DNA from: Megamerina dolium | Taxonomy: Eukaryota; Arthropoda; Insecta; Diptera; Megamerinidae | DNA: 64,000 nucleotides | Direction of reading: 5' to 3' | NCBI GenBank assembly: GCA_963854835.1 | Contig: OY978525.1 | Location: forward strand, 77,073,628 to 77,137,627 | Part shown: in pieces, positions 10,761 to 22,700 of the stretch | Numbering within the stretch: the stretch's first letter is position 1 | How the letters are laid out: the number at the start of each line of letters is the position of its first letter | Notes under the pieces: generated by a model | What the model was told of the DNA's origin: nothing | What the model saw: only the letters and a program-made list of their open reading frames with translations | Databases searched by the model: none | Made by a program: the position numbers and the translations under genes

Positions 10761-11900
10761 AAGTATGACAAAGTTTAAAGTAATGCACTTGGAGCGGCTT
10801 GAGCCATATCAAGGGTGTTCTGATCCAAATTATGAAATATGCACATATACATATTTTGCCTCGCGACATATTTACCGAAATTGTGGAAAACATATTTATC
10901 CATATCCATACCAACATTGCTCGAAGTTGTGATATACACAATCAATATTGCAACGTTTTTATTATGTGAACGTTTAATTCTATTTGAATTAACCTTGTTC
11001 CATCAATGTTAACAACTATATACAGCAAAAATTTATTTAATCAAATCTATTTACAATAAACTATTTCAAATAACTCTTTAATGTACATGCATCTTTTGCC
11101 TCTGATACTGTACCAATGTTGCGCGATCACTTTCGGGATTTAATTGATTGATTTTGTCAACAACTGGCCCTATTTATATTCTGTGGCAATACTCCAGAAT
11201 CTTCCTTTATCGAGATTCTTCTCTTTCTTTCTCGTTGGCTTATTCTGGTTATCGACTATTTCTTTTTGTTGACATTCGTTTCGATGCTGCCAATATTTGT
11301 GGACATTCCATGATTACTAAAATCACATGGACTACTCATGTGTGTGAATATCAAAATGTTTCCCACTTAATATGTCTATGTTATATGTTGGTGTGTGGGT
11401 AGATCGATATGTGGTTAGTATTAGAAAAATGGTATATATGCTGCCAGCTTATTAAAGGTAGTCACTTTTTAATTGTGAGTCTACTTGAATAGTCAAGTGT
11501 AAATGCTGCGATCCTCACGAGGCCCTCCAGTATTAGTGAAATAAGTGATTGTAATTCAAAGTAAAAAGTGAAGCGCAATTATAATTAACCCGAAGGACAC
11601 TTAGAAACTTGGGTTTACGTGTGAATATTGTGTGTTACATCCTTGAGTCTAGCCGTTAGGTATTTAGTGAGTGTTGTGGAAAAATAGTACACAACGAAAA
11701 AAACCACTGGAGCGGAGTATAAAGGTTTGAGAACCGAAGTACACCAGTTCTTTTCTAGGTGCGAATTAACACGAAAAGCCATAAAACCGGACGAGTTGGA
11801 CAATTGTAGCTTGAATAAAACAGCGACTATATGATGATACTTACAACTTGGTGCTAAGCAAGAAATTCGCTAATATATACACTTGCTAATTGTATACACT
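10761..11900. other. Intergenic or LTR-like sequence without a clear gene
   Basis: No coding motif is visible. A block around 11,140-11,195 (TTTATATTCTGTGG) weakly resembles 9,935-9,985 (TTTATACTCTGTGGG), which could mark two diverged LTRs of the 10-kb gypsy remnant. The part from about 11,460 onward probably belongs to the LTR and leader of the gypsy element whose gag begins near 11,900, but I could not fix the LTR ends. Confidence 0.4.
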
Positions 11901-12473
11901 TCTGCGAAACACATATTTGATGACCGTCCGCCTGGAACCACTCACGCACCAAATACAATTCGCACGCCAACTATCTCAGGAAGGTGAGTGCCGTAGCTCA
12001 GTGGTTAATGCGTTGGCCTTCTGATCTGTAGGTTGTGGATTCAATCACCGGCATAACATAAAAAAATTTAATATAGAAAAGATTGAAGAAAGGAAGATGG
12101 AAGAAAAGCTCGATGGTATCACAATGGGCCTTCCTGGCCTAAGTGTGTCCTCTCAGAGAGATATCAGCCACATAACCTAACCTAACCTCAGGAAGATATA
12201 CGTGTTTTTGCAAATAAATTATGTGATTTAAAACCCACGGCGATACAGTATATTACGAATAGATACGGTGAAATCGGAGACCAAGCGTTGTTAAAAGAGC
12301 TAGAGGGGTATGCGAGGACATCTTTTATATCGGGTCTTCACGACCCATTGCTAAAAACTCATATGCTAGGTAAGATTGACGTGTTAGAAATATTAGCAGA
12401 GGAGGCCGTGAACACGGGTATTCTACTCGAAAGAGGACAACGGTTTAAACAGTTGAATATGCGAGCATTATAG
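11900..12473 (+). pseudogene. Gypsy gag, interrupted by a SINE
   Basis: The reading LEPLTHQIQFARQLSQ before the SINE joins EDIRVFANKLCDLKP after it, and continues as YARTSFISGLHDPLLKTHM and ILAEEAVNTGILLERGQ to a stop at 12,471-12,473. This is a typical gypsy capsid region. The knuckle array lies about 140 bp downstream in broken frames. Gag would form the virus-like particle. Confidence 0.75.
11984..12186 (+). mobile_element. tRNA-derived SINE, family A, complete
   Basis: 203-bp SINE flanked by the 9-bp target duplication CTCAGGAAG (11,975-11,983 and 12,187-12,195). The head is tRNA-like with a pol III A box (TAGCTCAGTGG, 11,994-12,004) and a B box (GGATTCAATCA, 12,037-12,047). The body has GAAAAGCTCGATGGTATCAC and GGCCTAAGTGTGTCC, and the tail ends in CCTAA repeats. 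It interrupts gypsy gag. The head resembles that of family B but the body differs. Confidence 0.9.
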
Positions 12474-12604
12474 TCATACGACGTTCACCAGACTGAGGCA
12501 GTAATATAGTGGCATTTCACCAGAAAAGAAATGACAAGATGCAACTCGGAATGAACAAATACCAAAATAATAATGTAAGCCCCCAAAATATCCAAAAGAA
12601 AGTT

Positions 12605-12815
12605 CCTATCTGATCCTTCTGCGACAAAAAGGGGCACACTATAGACGACTGTTTTAAGAAAAAAAACATGCCCTATTGCATAAAGTGTAAAAAATACGGA
12701 CACGAGTTCAACTTGTCATGCACACCTATTAGCAATAACAGGGCTTAATCGCGGAAATTCTGAGACCGAATGTTTTTTCTGTAAGAATCCGGGACACAGG
12801 ATCGCCGACACGTTA
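12605..12815 (+). pseudogene. Gypsy zinc-knuckle (nucleocapsid) region, broken
   Basis: Three CCHC-like units can be read in different frames: CDKKGHTIDDC, CIKCKKYGHEFNLSC and CFFCKNPGHRIADT. A stop precedes the first unit and frameshifts separate them; the last Cys of the third unit appears lost. These would bind genomic RNA in an intact element. Confidence 0.75.
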
Positions 12816-12824
12816 GATAGCAAA

Positions 12825-13440
12825 ATGGTGGAAGTTGGTAGTCAAGCTTCCAGGGAGATTGTTGAACCATCTTTCCCATCCAGTAATAACAAACATGGCT
12901 ACTGTTTGGGAGTCTGTGATGTAGATCATGTGTTCATTGAGTTTTCGTGTGAGGAAGCAAAAAATGGAAAACTCATTTTAGTTTTAGATTCTGGGGCAGA
13001 TACCAGTTTAATAAAGTCCTCAGTAATTGATGAATCTGTGAGCAAGAAGCGAATTTAAAGAAAAATATTAGTGGTGCATTCGGAGGATTTGTCACCGTCA
13101 ATAGCCGTCAAACACGAGAGGACTAAAGATTTGATTTTAGAACTACACTTAATCTCTGAAGTGAGAGGGATACCTACTGATGATGTCCTAAGTAGAGACA
13201 ATTTATAGAATACCATGAAAAAGAAGCTTATTTTCTTTGGTGAGCGAAAACAGCATTTGATGATTTTACCTCTCAAACGGTTGAACGAGGGTAATAGAAT
13301 ACTACACACAAGTGAGGTTGTAGTACCTGGGAGAACTATCAAGGTAGTCCCTATTAAAGTAAATACAATTTTCGAAGCAATTATAGTATAAAAACAAGAA
13401 GTATCTCCTGGAATATATTTAGGGGAGACATTGGCAGTGT
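12825..13440 (+). pseudogene. Gypsy aspartic protease region, broken
   Basis: The frame at 12,825-13,058 ends with KLILVLDSGADTSLIKSSVI, which holds the retroviral-type Asp protease motif D-S-G-A. Downstream, broken frames give VRGIPTDDVLSRD, RKQHLMILPLKRLNEGN and SEVVVPGRTIKVVPIKVN, the usual spacer between protease and RT in this gypsy group. Stops at about 13,057, 13,206 and 13,390 disrupt it. Confidence 0.75.
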
Positions 13441-13559
13441 GACGGGCAACACAGTTTATGTCCCAATTCTCAATACGAATATAGATTCATATACTGTAAA
13501 TAATAAGCTTAAAATAAATATAATTAAATTTAATCATTTAGAACCGAAGAATACGACAT

Positions 13560-14780
13560 AGCTCATAAAATAAATATCATCAAGGAAACTAATAGCCAAA
13601 AAAGGGTTACCAAAATATTAGAAAAAATTAAACTAGACGAAAACTTAAACATTGAGGAAAAGAGTTCCATAGATGGAATACTTAAGTCATTCCACGATTT
13701 ATTTTTTTTGGAAGGCGACAAACTGTCTCACACCACGGGTATAAAACACACAATACCAATAAAACCAGACCAATCACCAATCAACCAAAGGCAGTACAGG
13801 CTACCAGAAGCGCATAAGGAAGAAATCAATAAGCAAGTAAACAAAATCTTGGAAAACGAGATAATTATTCCCAGCTTAGAATTCGGCCATAATTTTGGTG
13901 CCAAAGAAAGCGGAAGAAGATGGTAAACGAAAATGTAGGTTAATAGTAGATTTCAGGAAATTAAATGACGCCACCATTAAACAAGTTTTTCCCATTCTCC
14001 GCATGAGATAAAATATCAGACCAGTTAGGTCATTGTAGATATTTCACTACACTTGATTTGGCCAGTGTGTATTATCAAGTGTTATTGAAAGAATTAGACA
14101 GAGAAAACAAAGCTTTTAGTACAGGTATTGGGCACTATGAATTTAATAGAATGCCTTTCGGCTTGATAGGAGCCCCTGCCACCTTCCAAAGATAAATGAA
14201 CCATGTACTAACAGGATTTTAAAGTATATATTGATTTGTCTATTTGGATGACATCGTCGTCTATTTTAGGAGCTTGGCACAACATGAGTCGCGTTTACGA
14301 AGAGTATTTGGACTTTTACCTAAACATAAGTTGAAGTTAAATACAGAAAAGTGCCAATTTCTATGAAAATAGATAATTTACCTAAGCCATAAATGCACTG
14401 AGGAAGTAGCGTTACCAGATCCTGGTAAAGTGGTATTAAAAATATTCCTGTGCCAAAAAATAGGAAAGATATTCAGGCTTTTTTAGGTTTAGTAAATTAA
14501 TACCGAAAATTTGTTGAGGATATGGCTCAACAAACTACTTGGCAGTTCAAATCAACAAACTACTCAGAAAAGACGCGAAATTTGAATGGACAAAAAATGT
14601 CAGAAAGCTTTAGAAAATTTGAAGCAAGACATTTGTTCTCCGCCAATTTTAGCCTACCCAGATTTTTCTAAATCTTTTGTGTTAACAACAGATGCTAGCA
14701 ACGAGGCTGTAGGTGCAATTTTATCGCAAGGTGGTATTAGAAAAGATAGACCAATAGCCTTTGCAAGCAGGGTGCACTGA
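13560..14780 (+). pseudogene. Gypsy reverse transcriptase and RNase H, broken
   Basis: Readable blocks across frames: IDGILKSFHDLFFLEGDKL, HTIPIKPDQSPINQRQYRLP, LIVDFRKLNDATIKQVFPI, YFTTLDLASVYYQVLL, NRMPFGLIGAPATFQR and the catalytic YLDDIVV, followed by RNase H (ILAYPDFSKSFVLTTDASNE, GAILSQGG, RPIAFASRV). There are several frameshifts and stops. The copy is inactive, but the domain order is intact. Confidence 0.82.
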
Positions 14781-14879
14781 AAATTTATTTCAGAATTAGA
14801 AGACAATATAGATAGAGGGGTATGCGTAACCAAATTAAAGCTTATGTAAAAAATTTTAAAAATTCCAAATCAACAGAAG

Positions 14880-15145
14880 TTTAAAGCTTGTCAAAATGCC
14901 AATGATATTGACTGACATGCCTTCAAGACCATTTGAAAAGGTTTATATGAATATGGTGGGAATTCTCCCAGAAACCACATCGGGAAACAAGTACATTCTT
15001 ACTTTTCAAGATGTTTTTTCAAAATTTGTCATTTGTGTACCTATTCCTGATGCAGAATCTATTACAATATCAAAAGCTTTCTACACGCTACAACATACCA
15101 AAAATTTTAGTCACAGATAATGGTACAAATTTTATATCAAAATTA
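14880..15145 (+). pseudogene. Gypsy integrase, first part
   Basis: Integrase core in the readings MPSRPFEKVYMNMVGILPE, YILTFQDVFSKFVICVPIP and, after a frameshift, KILVTDNGTNFISKL. The HHCC region upstream is mostly missing. The reading is cut after ISKL by the jockey insertion and resumes after it as FSDTCKMLNV. Confidence 0.8.
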
Positions 15146-17618
15146 ATCTACGATATACTGTCCCCCAAGATACAGTATTACCGAACAGCAATATAAAGAA
15201 TTTTTCTCAACTCTTGGTAGCAAATTCTTGGTTGCTGGCGATTTCAACGCCAAACACACTCACTGGGGCTCCCGCTTAATAACTGCAAAAGGCAGAAGAC
15301 TGTGTTCAATCATCACTAACCACGGCTACGATGTTATTTCAAATGGTCAACCGACATATTGGCCGACGGACAAGAGGAAAATACCCGATCTCATAAACTT
15401 TGGAGTCGCCAAAGGTTTGCAGATGGAAAATATCTCCACAGAGTGTAATTATGATCTATCATCTGACCACTCACCCACGGTAATATCTATAAAATCACCA
15501 AGCCTCCAAGGCAATTGCGTTAGAAAGAAAATAGACTGGTTAAAATTCAAGAAATATATAAATTCCCATCTTCCTCTGAGTACTGTATTAAGAAATGGAC
15601 ACGATGTAGACTCAGCACTCGAAAAATTCAACCGGTTGCTCTCATTAGCTCTCAGCTCAGCCACCTGCACAAAGGTATGCAAGCAATCAAACTATAGCCC
15701 ATACACACCAGCCGACATTGAATTGCTAGTAAGACAGAAAAGAAGAATCCGAAGACAATGCCAAGAATTCAGATCACCGAATCTGAAAACACAGCTACAG
15801 CACTGCACTCGAAAGTTAAAGCAAGCCTTAAAAAATGAAAACAACAAAGAGTTAGAAGATCACATAGCGAAATTAACACCTGGTGAAGCGTCAGACTACT
15901 CCTTGTGGAAATCAGCAAAAAACTAAAATCGGCCAATTCTCACTGATTCCCCCATCCGTTTGAGTGACGGTAATTGGGCTAGAAGCAACTGTGAGAAGGG
16001 TTTGGCTTTTGCAAACCACCTAAAAAGTGTGTTTACACCCAATCCACCCTCTTCACAGTCCTCATTACCAAAATTAACTTCTCAACCTTGCTCAATAACG
16101 CTCAAAATTAAAAAAAAGGACATATTCAAAGCAATTTATAAAGATTTAAACCCAAAAAAATCACCTGGTCCAGATAAAATTACCGGTAAAATGATAAAAG
16201 AGCTACCTCCGGCTTCAGTAATTCATCTCATGCACATTTTCAATGCTATCCTTCGTATTAAACACTATCCCAAATGCTGGAAAACTTCAAAAATTATTAT
16301 GATAGCAAACCCAGGAAAAGACCCTACAAAAGATGCATCGTACAGACCTATCAGCCTCCTGCCTCTACTCTCTAAAGTATTCGAAAAGCTACTTGTCATG
16401 AATATAACTCCATTTATTAATCTCAACCAACTGATTCCTCAACATCAGTTTATATTTAGAAAACAGCACGGCACAATAGAACAAGTCCACCGCATTGTAA
16501 CTCTGATAAGGAACACTTTTGAAGAAAAAAAGTATTGCTCAGCTGTCTTTCTCGATATCACTCAAGCTTTCGATAAAGTATGGCACGATGGCCTTATTTA
16601 CAAACTCAAACTATTACTGCCTGCAAATGTCTCCTCATTGCTTAGTAGCTACCTCACGAAAAGACAATTTCTCGTACATCACAAGGATTACACAACAAAT
16701 CCAATGGATATTCACGTTGGCGTTCCTCAAGGAAGCGTTTTGGGCCCCTTACTGTATCTCTTATACACTTCAGATATACCCAACAATAACTATACATTCA
16801 TATCGACCTTTGCTGATGATACGGCAATATTGTGCTCTCGCTCTAACCCCATAGAAGCTACTAAACTCCTGTAGACTCATGTCGATTCTCTCGAAATCTG
16901 GCTAGCAAAATGGCTTATAAAAGTCAATGAATCAAAGAGCGTACATGTAACCTTCACGCTAAGGCTAGATACTTGTCCCACACTTAATATTAATGGCCAA
17001 TCGGTTCCACAATATTCCTCAACAAAGTACTTGGGTATTCAACTCGACAGAAGGCTGAAATGAAAAAATCACATAGAGGCCAAGAAAACTCAGATCAAGC
17101 TTAAAATGAACCAGTTATGGCGGCTGTTACACAAAAGATCAAAGTTGAATACAACGTGCTATAAAGCAATCCGGAAGCCAATTTGAACAAATGGTATTCA
17201 GTTTTGGGGCACCGCATCTCCCTCAAATATCGAAAAATTGCAGCGAATACAATCCAAGTGTCTGCGAATTATTGTAAACGCGCTTTGGTATATGAGGAAC
17301 GTTAACATCCATCGAGATTTAAATGTACCCACAATTTCTGAGGAAGTTGCAATGTCCTGCAGAAGCTACATTCAAAAATTATACAATCATCCGAATCCCC
17401 TTGCTAGGCAATTGTTGCTGAGCACGGGGCATCGTCGATTAAAAAGAAAAGACACACTGAATATGCTGTGAAAATGCTATACCTCGCGACTCCACAAATT
17501 GTGATGGAACGTTGGGAATATCCCATAATTTTAGTTAGTTTGTAAGATTTGATTACTTATTGTTAGTTTCTAAGTAATTTAGAAAGATCCAATAAAAAAA
17601 GCTTCTTAGAAAAAAAAA
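15146..17618 (+). mobile_element. 5'-truncated jockey-clade LINE inside gypsy integrase
   Basis: About 2.47 kb, starting within the endonuclease and ending in an A-rich tail at about 17,609-17,618. The flanking target duplication is AAAATTA (15,139-15,145 and 17,619-17,625, merged with the A-tail). The conceptual empty site reads ISK-L-FSDTCKM in the integrase frame. The copy has few lesions: an in-frame stop at about 15,926, another at about 16,874 and a few in the 3' quarter, so it is fairly young. A related short 3' copy lies at about 59,625-60,028. Confidence 0.88.
15228..17471 (+). pseudogene. Jockey ORF2 (EN-RT), nearly intact frame
   Basis: Endonuclease C-terminal half with VAGDFNAKHTHWGSRLI, GQPTYWPTD, IPDLINFGVAK and LSSDHSPTVISI. 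RT follows in the same frame after a single TAA at about 15,926: NPKKSPGPDKITGKMIKE, MIANPGKDPT, SYRPISLLPLLSKVFEKLL, VFLDITQAFDKVWHDGL, HVGVPQGSVLGPLLY and STFADDTAIL. A TAG at about 16,874 and a few later stops precede the C-terminal KYLGIQLDRRLK and NVNIHRDLNVPTI. In an intact element this protein nicks target DNA and reverse transcribes LINE RNA. Confidence 0.87.
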
Positions 17619-17625
17619 AAAATTA

Positions 17626-18200
17626 TTCTCAGATACATGCAAGATGCTAAATGTTAAAAAATTACATATAACGCCATATCACCAACAAGCAAACGGTTCT
17701 CTAGAAACAAGTGACAGATCCTTAGCATAATATCTTAGGAGTTTCGTTAAGGAAAATGGTTCAAATTGGAATCAGTGGTTGGCGTCAGCAATGTTCACAA
17801 CAATACAGTACATACTACCACCAAACGAACACCTTTCAGCATACTATACGGCTTTAACACCGACATGCCAACAAATTCAGAAACTAAAAGAACACCATTG
17901 TACAACGCAGAAGACCAAATAAGTTATTAAAATATCAAATACAGAGGTTTCACCCACTAATTAAGGAAAATTAAAAAAGGCAAAGGAAAACGCCAAGAGA
18001 CAGTTCGACAAGAACATACACCCGATAAGTTTTAGAGTAGGAGAAAAAGTTTTATTAAAAAATCAAACGAGGAAAAACAATTTAGTCCCATTTGGACTGG
18101 ACCCTACGAAATAGTAAACATAAACAATCCAGTAACAACGACTATACACGACGAAAATAGAAAAAGTACCACAATAACAAAAGCGCTGGCTAGTTTAAAG
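17626..18200 (+). pseudogene. Gypsy integrase, second part
   Basis: Resumes as FSDTCKMLNVKKLHITPYHQ and QANGSLETSDRSLA, the end of the integrase core with its catalytic Glu region. The C-terminal part follows in broken frames (KRQFDKNIHPISFRVGEKVL, LVPFGLDP). Stops and frameshifts are present, and the reading ends near 18,200. Confidence 0.78.
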
Positions 18201-18234
18201 TAAGTCTATGACAATAAATGTCTGATATTTTTTA

Positions 18235-18835
18235 ATACAATTTCAAAGCTCTTTGATCTTCCGAAAATTCAGAGACCTTTTGCGTCCTCTCTGCGATCTA
18301 TGATCGACACAGTATCTGTGGTACATGATTCGCTTTTATCGCTGGGTGACTATAAATATATTTCAAACGCAATGATAATTCACATGGTCATGTCGAAGGT
18401 TGATCCCAACTTGAAGGAGCAACTTGATTATGATAACTTGCCGCTTTGGGCTGAGTGTGAAGCAATGCTCAATAAGATATACCAGCACTTATCTGCTGAA
18501 GAAGCTTCCTCATCACAGACGCGGTCTTCCATTGCAGACATTCGACAGAAGGGAAAAACTCAACAAGTGGAAAGATCAAATGCATAATTTGTCGCGGCAA
18601 ATTCGAAACAGCCAACTTGCCTTCACTGTGGTTCACAGAACCTCTACATAATATCTTGCCAAAAATTCCAGGCTCTTACCGCTTTAAAAAGATTCGACTT
18701 CGCCAAATCGATATCCTTGTAAATAAAGTGCTTGCACAAGGGACACACCGTCTCAAAGTGCAAAGCAGATCGTTGTCGTATGTGCAAAAGATCGCACCAC
18801 ACGCTGTTGCATCAATATCCGATCTTTTTTGAGAC
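18235..18835 (+). pseudogene. BEL/Pao gag and zinc knuckles
   Basis: Gag frame with MIDTVSVVHDSLLSLGDY, MIIHMVMSKVDPNLKEQLDY and LPLWAECEAMLNKIYQHLS, the usual BEL gag block. It shifts frame near 18,585, after which degenerate Cys/His units appear (CIICRGKFETANLPS, CLHKGHTVSKCKADRCRMCK). The first knuckles are broken by stops. The protein would package element RNA. Confidence 0.75.
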
Positions 18836-18879
18836 TGAGCCGCAAATTTCGTCATCGCAGACCATGCATACTAGCAGCG

Positions 18880-20105
18880 TGCCCAACCGAGTAATGTTAG
18901 CTACAGCCATAGTTGATGTAAAATCTCGCTCCGGCGATTACGTGCGAGCACGAGCTCTACTTGACTTGGGTCATATCAAAACAAGTCCAAAGCAGCCTAC
19001 GCTGCAAAAGACATTATTGGGCTGGATAATTTTGGGCAAGAAAACCACGAGGGTTTTACCAAATGAAAGGCTTCAAGTCATATTGTCTTTTAAAAGGATC
19101 GTAAGTTACTCGGCTATTCATATGAATCCTCAGATCGGCGGTTTCAGGCGCTGGAGAGAAGGACTCTGAAATATCCACAACTTCGGAAAATATATCTGGA
19201 CTTCATGGAGGAGTACCTATTAGGCCATATGAGTCCTACAAACAACCAAATTCCCAAAGAGCCGCATTACTTCATTCCGCACCAGTGTGTATTAAGACCG
19301 CAGAGCACAATTATCAAATTACGCGTAATTCTTGATGCTTCAAGCCGTACATCTACACAAGTTGCGTTGAATAACATCTTGATGGTCGGGCCGACAGTTC
19401 AAGAAGAACTTTTTTCGACACCCCTTGCTTCCGATTGCACAAATATGCCATTACTGCCGACATCACAAAGGTGTATCGCCAGATATTTGTGCATGAAGAC
19501 GACAGGAACTTCCAGCTCATAGTGTTGAGACCTGATCTATCAGAGCATTTGCAAATTTTTCGTTTAAACACGTGACATACGGCACTGCGCCTGCAGCATT
19601 TCTTGCTACAAGGTGTCTGCAAATGCTAAGCGATATGAATACATCACAATATCCAGTCGGTGCCAAAGTTATTCGAAATGACTTTTATGTCGATGACTTG
19701 CTAACAGGATCTGACAACTTGAGGTCACTCATTCAAATTCAAACTGAGGTGAATAAAATTTTAGTTTCGGCAGGTCTCAGACTAGCAAAGTGGTTTTCCA
19801 ATCACCCCAACCGGTCGAACAGTAAGAGTCATGAAAAGTTATTGCAACTTAGCGATAACGACTCTACGAAAACACTGGTAATTCATTGGCAGCCGAAAGA
19901 TGACATTCTTCGCTTCATTCTAGAAGATAATTTTAGTGAGCTGCGAGCAACCAAGCGCAATATTTTATCAGTGTCTGCTCGCCTCTTTGACCCTCTTGGT
20001 CTACTAGCCCTGCTAGTTACCAAAGCAAAAATCATACTGCAAGAGCTTTGGATTCAAAAACTAGATTGGGATGAGTCGATTCCATTTCACCTCGACACTA
20101 GCTAG
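18880..20105 (+). pseudogene. BEL/Pao protease scrap and reverse transcriptase
   Basis: The protease region is reduced to VMLATAIVDVKSRSGDYVRA followed by RALLDLGHI, where the active-site D-S-G has changed to D-L-G, and is joined directly to a later segment (LLGWIILGKK). RT blocks: HYFIPHQCVLRPQSTIIKLR, VILDASSRT, NNILMVGPTVQEELF, and YVDDLLTGSDNLRSLI at about 19,685. Frameshifts lie near 19,170-19,200 and 19,520-19,570. The product is not functional. Confidence 0.8.
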
Positions 20106-22110
20106 CAAAACTTTATGGCCAATGTGCTGCAGCTTCCATCAATTAGCATTCCTCGGTATGTAAATACAGAGTCGAGTGCCAGCTGCTAAATTCATGGGTT
20201 TTCCGACTCGTCAATAAGAGCGTACGGGTGCTGCTTGTATATACGTAACCAATCCGCAAGTGGTGTGAGATGTACGCTGCTTACTGCGAAGTCGAAGTAG
20301 CTCCGCTGAAGACTAAATCTCTCCCGCGTCTAGAGCTCTCGGCAACGCATCTTCTGGCCAAGTTGTGGTCAAGAATTTCGCCACTGTTGAATCGAGCAAT
20401 AGAAAAAGTTAATTTCTGGACAGACTCCGAAATGGTTTTGCATTGGACTAAAACGCACCCATCTGCAACAAAAACCAGCGGATCAAGTGTCTCGGGGTTG
20501 TAACGTGGACGAATTAAATACACCAATATGGTTTCCAGTACGGTGTTCCTCCTAGAAGACCCTGCTTTATGGCCGCAAAATGTAAATTTTAACCTCTCTT
20601 CAGAGCAACAAACACTTGAGAAGAAAAAGAATGCAATTACTTTAAACGCAATTAACACTATAAATCCACTGCTAGAAATAATTCAAAAGTTCTCATCCCA
20701 CAGAAAGGTGCTTCGGATTTTCGCTTACATACTATGGTGGCTTCAAAAAATTTTAGATCGACCGCAAAGGAATTACAACTGAGTTTCCTTAAAATTGTCG
20801 AAATAATTCAACATTTTGAATTCAGTGAAGAAATTAGTAAGTTATCGAAAAATATCGTACTTCCCTCTAACTTACAGAAATTAACTCCGTTTCTGCACGA
20901 ATACTCGAATCATTCAAATTAATTCGAGTAGGTGGCAGTTTACTAAACGCGGCAATCTCATACGATGCCACATTTCCTCTGCTATTAAGCAAGAATTCCC
21001 ACTTTGTGAAGGCATACATCCGGTTCCTACATTTTCGCAATCACCACGCAGTCCCAAAGACATTAGTAGCGCTTCTGCGAGAAAAAATATGTATAGTAAA
21101 CGCTCGAAAGGCCTGTAGTAGAACTGTCAGAAATTGCATTCACTGTTTCCATTATAAGCCGAAACTGCAAGGTCAGATTATGGGCAATATGCCCGCCGAC
21201 AGATTACGAGCCCAAAGGCCATTTACAATATGTGGGGTAGATTATTGCGGGCCCATTCATATTTCTTTGAAAATTCGCGGTCGACCACCCGTGAAAATAC
21301 TGCCATTTCAAAAGCAATGCACCTAGAACTCGTTTCTGACTTAACGGCTGATAAATTTATTTTCGCCCTCAAAATGTTCATTGGACGCCGCGGGATACCA
21401 GTCACAATATTCTGCGACAACGCGACAAATTTCGTGAGAGTAGAGAGGACATTGAGGGAGCTGCGGGAAGCATTTCTGAAGCAGAAGCCGGAAATTCTCC
21501 AATTCGCCGCCGACTAAGGGTTCGCCTTCGCATTCATACCTCCAAGGGCGCCCCATTTCAGAGTACTTTGGAAAGCAGCAGTGAAGTCGGCGAAACATTT
21601 ACTAGTTCGGGTCGTAGGCAGCGCATTGCTAACCTCCGAAGAAGTAGAAACGCTGCTCATAGAGATCGAAGCAGTGCTAAACTCACGCCCTTTGATACCA
21701 CTGAGTCAGGACCCCAACGATGGAGAAGCCCTAACACCAGCACACCTTCTAAATGGGTGCCCACAGCGGGCGCTGCCACCAGCACAAGTGCCAATAGATC
21801 CAATGCGTTGTTGCGACAGATGGCAACTTGTTTGCTGTCTCAAGCAACAGTTTTGGCGACAGTGGTCCAAGGGCTATCTCTTGGAACTTCAACAGAAAAC
21901 CAAATGGCTCTACCCTCAACGCAATCTCCACCCCAACTACCTCGTAATCGTTCAAGAGCACAACGTTCCGACACAGCAGTAGGTACTCGGCCGCGTCGCC
22001 ACAACCGTCGCAGGGCAAGACGGCAAATTTCGAGTAGCAGACGTCGACACCAAAACGGGCACAATATGACGCCCAATACACAGACTAGCGGTGCTGCCTC
22101 TAGAAATTGA
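20106..22110 (+). pseudogene. BEL/Pao RNase H and integrase
   Basis: RNase H is recognisable by APLKTKSLPRLELSATHLLA, FWTDSEMVLHWTKTHPS and the preceding AYCEVEV. Integrase follows in broken frames: CIHCFHYKPKLQGQIMGNMP, ICGVDYCGPI and IFCDNATNFV, then the C-terminal block TLLIEIEAVLNSRPLIPLS, ALTPAHLLNG and WQLVCCLKQQFWRQWSKGYL up to about 21,982. Multiple frameshifts are present. Confidence 0.8.
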
Positions 22111-22330
22111 AGGATCATGATCCTGTCAAGGTGGCCGGTGTTGCGTCAAACATTATGTATACATATTAATGTTAGATACTGTATATTATTATATTACTAA
22201 TTTTATCGCTATATATTATTTACCTACATACTTGTACATATTTACCTCTATTGAATCCGTTATTTTTAGTTTAATAGGCTAAGTGCAAAATTGAAATGAG
22301 AATAAAGTGAGTTAAAATTAGTTACTTGCA

Positions 22331-22700
22331 AATTCATCTTGAATAACCTCAAGATTTTTAATATTAAATTCCGTATGAAAAAAAATAAAAATAAAAAAGA
22401 AATAATAATAAAATTAATAGCACTTTGACCATATTAATAAAATGTATAACAATGCACAACTATGAACCTTTTTGTTTCAGGCGTGAAAGTATGTATATAA
22501 TTCCTATACATGATAACTAAAATAATTCCAACATATAAGAATATTTATTAAAGTAAACAATTTCTGGATGTAAGAAAAAATAATAATACATTATGAATTA
22601 AATCGCGTTTTATAATATGCTGGCCATAGATGTATGGAAATAAATTTAATCGACTGACAATTATGGGAATGGTATGACAATTACAGTTTTTCTTTTCTTT
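22331..22700. other. AT-rich spacer
   Basis: Very AT-rich DNA with A- and T-runs between the BEL/Pao 3' end and a LINE remnant. I see no coding motif. Confidence 0.5.

Larger units (their letters stand above)
11900..18231 (+). mobile_element. Gypsy (Ty3) provirus, split by a SINE and a jockey LINE
   Basis: Order on the plus strand: gag (about 11,900-12,480), zinc knuckles (12,610-12,810), protease (12,960-13,060), RT (13,560-14,560), RNase H (14,590-14,780) and integrase (14,880-15,145 continued at 17,626-18,200). The order and motifs place it near the 17.6/297-type gypsy group. It carries many stops and frameshifts. A SINE lies in gag (11,984-12,186) and a jockey LINE in integrase (15,146-17,618), and removing each with one target copy restores the reading frame. 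BEL/Pao gag sequence abuts at about 18,232. No env was found. Confidence 0.82.
18232..22330 (+). mobile_element. BEL/Pao LTR retrotransposon, decayed
   Basis: Plus-strand order: gag (18,235-18,590), zinc knuckles (18,590-18,830), a protease scrap (18,880-18,980), RT (19,200-20,105), RNase H (20,270-20,500) and integrase with its C-terminal domain (20,950-22,110). YVDDLLTGSD is a typical BEL/Pao RT signature. A deletion removes most of the protease and the start of RT. A 3' LTR may start near 22,139 (TGTTGCGTC), but no 5' LTR is seen because the left end abuts the gypsy element. Confidence 0.82.

Noticed and set aside
9930..11195. LTR pair around the small gypsy remnant
   Set aside because: The similarity between 9,935-9,985 and 11,140-11,195 is too short and diverged to call LTRs.
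11984..12052. tRNA gene
   Set aside because: The A and B boxes are present, but the anticodon arm is degenerate, there is no closed acceptor stem, and the sequence is the head of a SINE with target duplications. The heads at 32,050-32,118 and 63,635-63,700 are rejected for the same reason.
10000..22330. Intact env gene of an errantivirus-type gypsy
   Set aside because: No membrane-protein frame follows integrase in any of the gypsy copies, so none was called.
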